Made by a program: the position numbers and the translations under genes. The notes below the pieces were generated by a model. That model was not told the DNA's origin and did not search any database. It worked only from the letters and a program-made list of their open reading frames with translations. Shown here piece after piece: positions 15,854 through 18,153 of a stretch of 18,153 nt of DNA. Location: positions 1-18,153 of the forward strand of contig JAICIG010000130.1 of NCBI GenBank assembly GCA_025924495.1, in the 5' to 3' direction. Source of the DNA: Pirellulales bacterium (GTDB lineage Bacteria > Planctomycetota > Planctomycetia > Pirellulales > JAICIG01). Numbering within the stretch: position 1 is the first letter of the stretch; every line of letters starts with the position of its first letter.

Positions 15854-16909
15854 TCAGTTAAGCTCGCGCAACGCCAGGCCGGCCGCCACGTCCCACTGGG
15901 ATTTGCGTCCTGGCACGCGCGGGCAATCGAATGACCGGAGCGGGTCGCCCAACTCGCATTTCATGTTTAATGAGGAAGCCAACTGGTCGACGAGGCCAGA
16001 CGACGCTTCTCCGCCTCCTAATACAAGGCGAGCGAGCGGTTGCCCTCGAAACGTGACGCTGTGGTAACGAATGCAAAGGGAAATCTCTTTGCCCAGCCGA
16101 TCGATCACAGGGCGCAATGATTCGGCGATACTCCGCGTCACTTCAGGGTCTTGTTGATCGGTTCGACGATCGCCGTTATTCCGACGCAGGGCCCAAGCCT
16201 CGTTCAGCGGCATCTGAAGTCGCCGCGAAACTGCTTCGTCAAAATGCTGGCCTCCCAGATCGATATATTTGATGAATAGCGGTTCTGCCCCCTGCGCGAT
16301 GACAACCGCAGTGCTGGTCGCCCCGATATGAACGAAAACGGCACGTTGATCTTTGTCCTGGTCGCGACGAAATTGGTTGGCATAACAGCGCAGTAGCGCC
16401 AGAGGTTCTGCGTCGACCGCCACCGGACGCAAGCCGGCTTGCTCGACGGCGCTCAACAGTTCGCTCAAAATCGGGTGATGACACGCCATGACGATCACTT
16501 CCCGGCGCACCACGTCTCCTTGCCTCACGTCGGCTGCCTCGAGAAAGCGCAAATCCGCATTCTCAATGGGAAATGGCAGCCGTCCTGCCGCTTCCTGCCT
16601 GACGGCTTGTTCCAACTCGGCGGTCGGCACTTTTGCGACGCGCAAGTTTTGCACGAAAAGTTGGCGCAGCCCCAGGCAGAGCACAGCATCGCGTCCGTGA
16701 AACCCGCCCGCCTCTCGAGCATGAGCCAGTGCGCTGCCCACCTGTTCGCCCCACGCTTGCGGACCTGCCGCGCTGGCTGGCGGCAGATCCCAGCAAACGG
16801 CTTCCAACAGGCGAGAGCGATCCGCGCTCAGTTGCATGAGCTTGACCGACCGCCCGCCGACGTCTACGCCGATCGGGCCGTTTCGTCGAGGTAGAGACCA
16901 TCTGACCAT
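15854..16909 (-). CDS. pilM: PilM, actin-like pilus assembly ATPase-fold protein
   Basis: 351 residues, the normal length. Actin-fold phosphate loops are seen at GPIGVDVGGRSVKLMQL (about 11-27) and VFVHIGATSTAVVIAQG (about 190-207), with the adenosine-type motif LVLGGGEASSGLVDQLASSLN near residue 295-315. The EQAVRQEAAGRLPFPIENADLRF segment (about 84-106) is characteristic of PilM. PilM is a cytosolic ring protein that binds nucleotide and the N-terminus of PilN, linking the ATPase to the membrane platform. An AAGG ribosome site lies about nine bases before the ATG. The pseudopilin gene lies 61 bp upstream. Confidence 0.92.
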   Translation of the reverse strand: MVRWSLPRRNGPIGVDVGGRSVKLMQLSADRSRLLEAVCWDLPPASAAGPQAWGEQVGSALAHAREAGGFHGRDAVLCLGLRQLFVQNLRVAKVPTAELEQAVRQEAAGRLPFPIENADLRFLEAADVRQGDVVRREVIVMACHHPILSELLSAVEQAGLRPVAVDAEPLALLRCYANQFRRDQDKDQRAVFVHIGATSTAVVIAQGAEPLFIKYIDLGGQHFDEAVSRRLQMPLNEAWALRRNNGDRRTDQQDPEVTRSIAESLRPVIDRLGKEISLCIRYHSVTFRGQPLARLVLGGGEASSGLVDQLASSLNMKCELGDPLRSFDCPRVPGRKSQWDVAAGLALRELN

Positions 16910-16970
16910 AGAGCAGTGCCTTTGAAATTCGTATCGCGTGCGGCTCGCTGTCGCAATCAGGCAGCTTGTC

Positions 16971-17555
16971 TCAATTCAGGAGGGACGCCGGAGGCCCGCT
17001 GCCGGTGAACGCATTGACGCTCGCCAGGCCCGTCACCGGATTCACGCTGACAGAGATAAATCGCTGCGCGTTGCCTACCCCCGCACTCAGCCAGATCACG
17101 GTAGGATCAGGCCGGGTTGTTGATCCCAAGGGCCCGAATTCCAAATCGGTTTGCGGCGCAGGACGAGAACCCATCGTGCCTACGGCGGCCAACTGGACTT
17201 TGCCGCCCAACATGGCGAGGTCGCTGAGCTTGACGACATACTGCGTGGGATCGCCGCCCGGCGCCTGCAAAGGATTGGGCGGCAGGGTCGTTAGCGCAGG
17301 ATTTGTGCCGCTGTATCGCAGCACGTACTGATCGTTGGCAAAGTCGAAAGTGAAGCGATAGCTTGAATTGTTGGCTACTGCCAGACCGCGTGCATAAGCC
17401 AGGTCGTGCGCCACAACCTGAGCTGCGCCCTCCAACTGATCGTGGATTGCCGGCGACATGCTCGGCAGAGCCAGTGCCGCCACGATCCCCATCAGGGCGA
17501 TCACGATCAACAATTCCACCAGCGAGAAGGCGGCGGATTGGCGGCGGGCCGACAT
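16971..17555 (-). CDS. GspH-type prepilin-like protein (minor pseudopilin)
   Basis: 194 residues. A short basic leader (MSARRQSAA) precedes FSLVELLIVIALMGIVAALALPS, a class III prepilin signal with conserved Glu at mature position 5. The residue before the cleavage point is Ala instead of the usual Gly. The region after the helix, AAQVVAHDLAYARGLAVANNSSYRFTFDFANDQYVLRY, is typical of GspH/FimT-like minor pseudopilins. The C-terminal half (TGLASVNAFTGSG) is a beta-rich head. It should be processed by a prepilin peptidase and inserted near the tip of the pseudopilus; the peptidase is not in the window. It starts 13 bp after the small coiled-coil gene and no good ribosome site is visible, so translation may be coupled. 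Confidence 0.9.
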   Translation of the reverse strand: MSARRQSAAFSLVELLIVIALMGIVAALALPSMSPAIHDQLEGAAQVVAHDLAYARGLAVANNSSYRFTFDFANDQYVLRYSGTNPALTTLPPNPLQAPGGDPTQYVVKLSDLAMLGGKVQLAAVGTMGSRPAPQTDLEFGPLGSTTRPDPTVIWLSAGVGNAQRFISVSVNPVTGLASVNAFTGSGPPASLLN

Positions 17556-17568
17556 AGGAAGTTCTTGG

Positions 17569-17820
17569 TCAACGTTTCTTAGGAATCGTCACAACCACCC
17601 GTAAGTTGCCCGAACGCAAGAGCGCGTTCTGCTCCTTCAGCAACTGTTTGACTTCCGTCAACAGGTTGATCATCTCCCCTCGCTGCTCTTCCGGGATGGG
17701 GAACGGAACATTCCCTTCCCGCGGTTGAGCGCTGGAGGACTGATAAAAACCTAGCACGCAGAAAAACAGGACGTTGGCCGCAGTCAACACGGTCCACGGC
17801 GTATTCCAGCGAATCTTCAT
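17569..17820 (-). CDS. Small membrane-anchored coiled-coil protein, function unknown
   Basis: 83 residues from ATG 17820, which has a GGAG ribosome site 8 bases upstream. A hydrophobic segment (about 8-27, WTVLTAANVLFFCVLGFYQ) is either a membrane anchor or an uncleaved signal. It is followed by a charged helix (about 45-70: EMINLLTEVKQLLKEQNALLRSG) likely to form a coiled coil, and a short basic tail ending IPKKR. I do not recognise a named family. Small proteins with a similar 'LLKEQNALLRSG' segment may occur near secretion genes in planctomycetes (memory, unverified). Its place between the partial upstream gene (32 bp) and the pseudopilin gene (13 bp) suggests it belongs to the machine, perhaps as a subunit or scaffold. 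Confidence 0.75.
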   Translation of the reverse strand: MKIRWNTPWTVLTAANVLFFCVLGFYQSSSAQPREGNVPFPIPEEQRGEMINLLTEVKQLLKEQNALLRSGNLRVVVTIPKKR

Positions 17821-17852
17821 GACTTCGGCTCCGGTGAGGGGTTTTAGGGGAT

Positions 17853-18153
17853 TTAGGGATTGTCGGTCACGGAAACGACGTCCCAACGCAAACCTGGGTC
17901 GCCCGTACCGGGGACATATATCGGGTCGCCCGGGTTTTTCCAATGGTAGTTGAGCGGAGTTGGGTTCGGACCGAGCGTTAGCGACGGGCTATACATTAGC
18001 CCCCGCTGGGCCAGCCACACGGGAAATGGTTGAGGAGACGGTCCGCCCAGACTGCTGGTGTAGCTATTCCAGACGGCTTGCCAGATGAAAGCGTTGAGAG
18101 ACGCGTCGGAACTGAACTGCCATTCGCGCCGGGGGCCAATCACAAAGTCCGAT
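17853..18153 (-). CDS. Hypothetical protein, C-terminal end only (start beyond right edge)
   Basis: The minus frame is open from the right edge to TAA at 17853-17855, giving about 99 residues of C-terminus. An internal GTG at 18143 exists, but the frame continues upstream of it (SDF before VIGPRR), so the start is likely outside the window. Visible content: aromatic- and proline-rich sequence (FIWQAVWNSY, LGGPSPQPFPVW, NYHWKNPGDPIYVPGTGDPG) ending WDVVSVTDNP, with no motif I recognise. It precedes the small coiled-coil gene by 32 bp in the same direction, so it probably belongs to the same unit and could be a further secretion component. No function is claimed. Confidence 0.6.
   Translation of the reverse strand, partial: SDFVIGPRREWQFSSDASLNAFIWQAVWNSYTSSLGGPSPQPFPVWLAQRGLMYSPSLTLGPNPTPLNYHWKNPGDPIYVPGTGDPGLRWDVVSVTDNP

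Noticed and set aside
1..18153. CRISPR arrays, insertion sequences, tRNA or rRNA genes
   Set aside because: By eye no regularly spaced direct repeats, transposase-like frames, or tRNA-like cloverleaf sequences with CCA or T-loop motifs were found.

Overview
The window most resembles a planctomycete chromosome, probably Pirellulales-like. The reasons are a secreted two-domain DUF1080 (3-keto-disaccharide hydrolase) protein beside a PhoA-type alkaline phosphatase, a moderately high GC content, and a pilus/secretion locus with separate PilM, PilN and PilO genes. This is inference from gene content, since no rRNA or marker gene is present. No tRNA, rRNA, CRISPR array, insertion sequence or clear intrinsic terminator was seen.

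Left part, minus strand (1-2642): a secreted DUF1080 protein is followed by an alkaline phosphatase whose ATG overlaps the preceding TGA (ATGA). The phosphatase runs off the left edge, so its C-terminus is missing. A divergent, mostly non-coding interval of about 317 bp (2643-2959) separates this pair from a plus-strand pair. That pair is a YhcH/YjgK/YiaL (DUF386) sugar-metabolism protein and an MFS transporter of the anion:cation symporter type (2960-4834). Together they look like uptake and processing of a sugar or sugar acid. The transporter's stop codon overlaps the stop codon of the converging secretion operon.

Right part, minus strand (4831-18153): one long co-directional cluster of closely spaced genes. 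In transcription order they are: the 3' end of an unrecognised gene, a small membrane-anchored coiled-coil protein, a GspH-type pseudopilin, PilM, PilN, PilO, a GspB/PilP-like protein, a secretin, a TPR lipoprotein, a sensor histidine kinase, a single-domain response regulator, a STAS-domain protein, the assembly ATPase GspE/PilB and the platform protein GspF/PilC. This supplies the inner-membrane assembly platform, motor and outer-membrane channel of a type II secretion / type IV pilus-like machine. The prepilin peptidase, a major pseudopilin and any retraction ATPase are not in the window.

The most striking feature is the kinase, receiver and STAS trio placed between the secretin/TPR genes and the motor genes. 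This suggests a dedicated phospho-relay or partner-switching control of the machine. The ATPase also carries an N-terminal MshEN domain whose first motif fits the c-di-GMP-binding consensus, so a second regulatory input is plausible.
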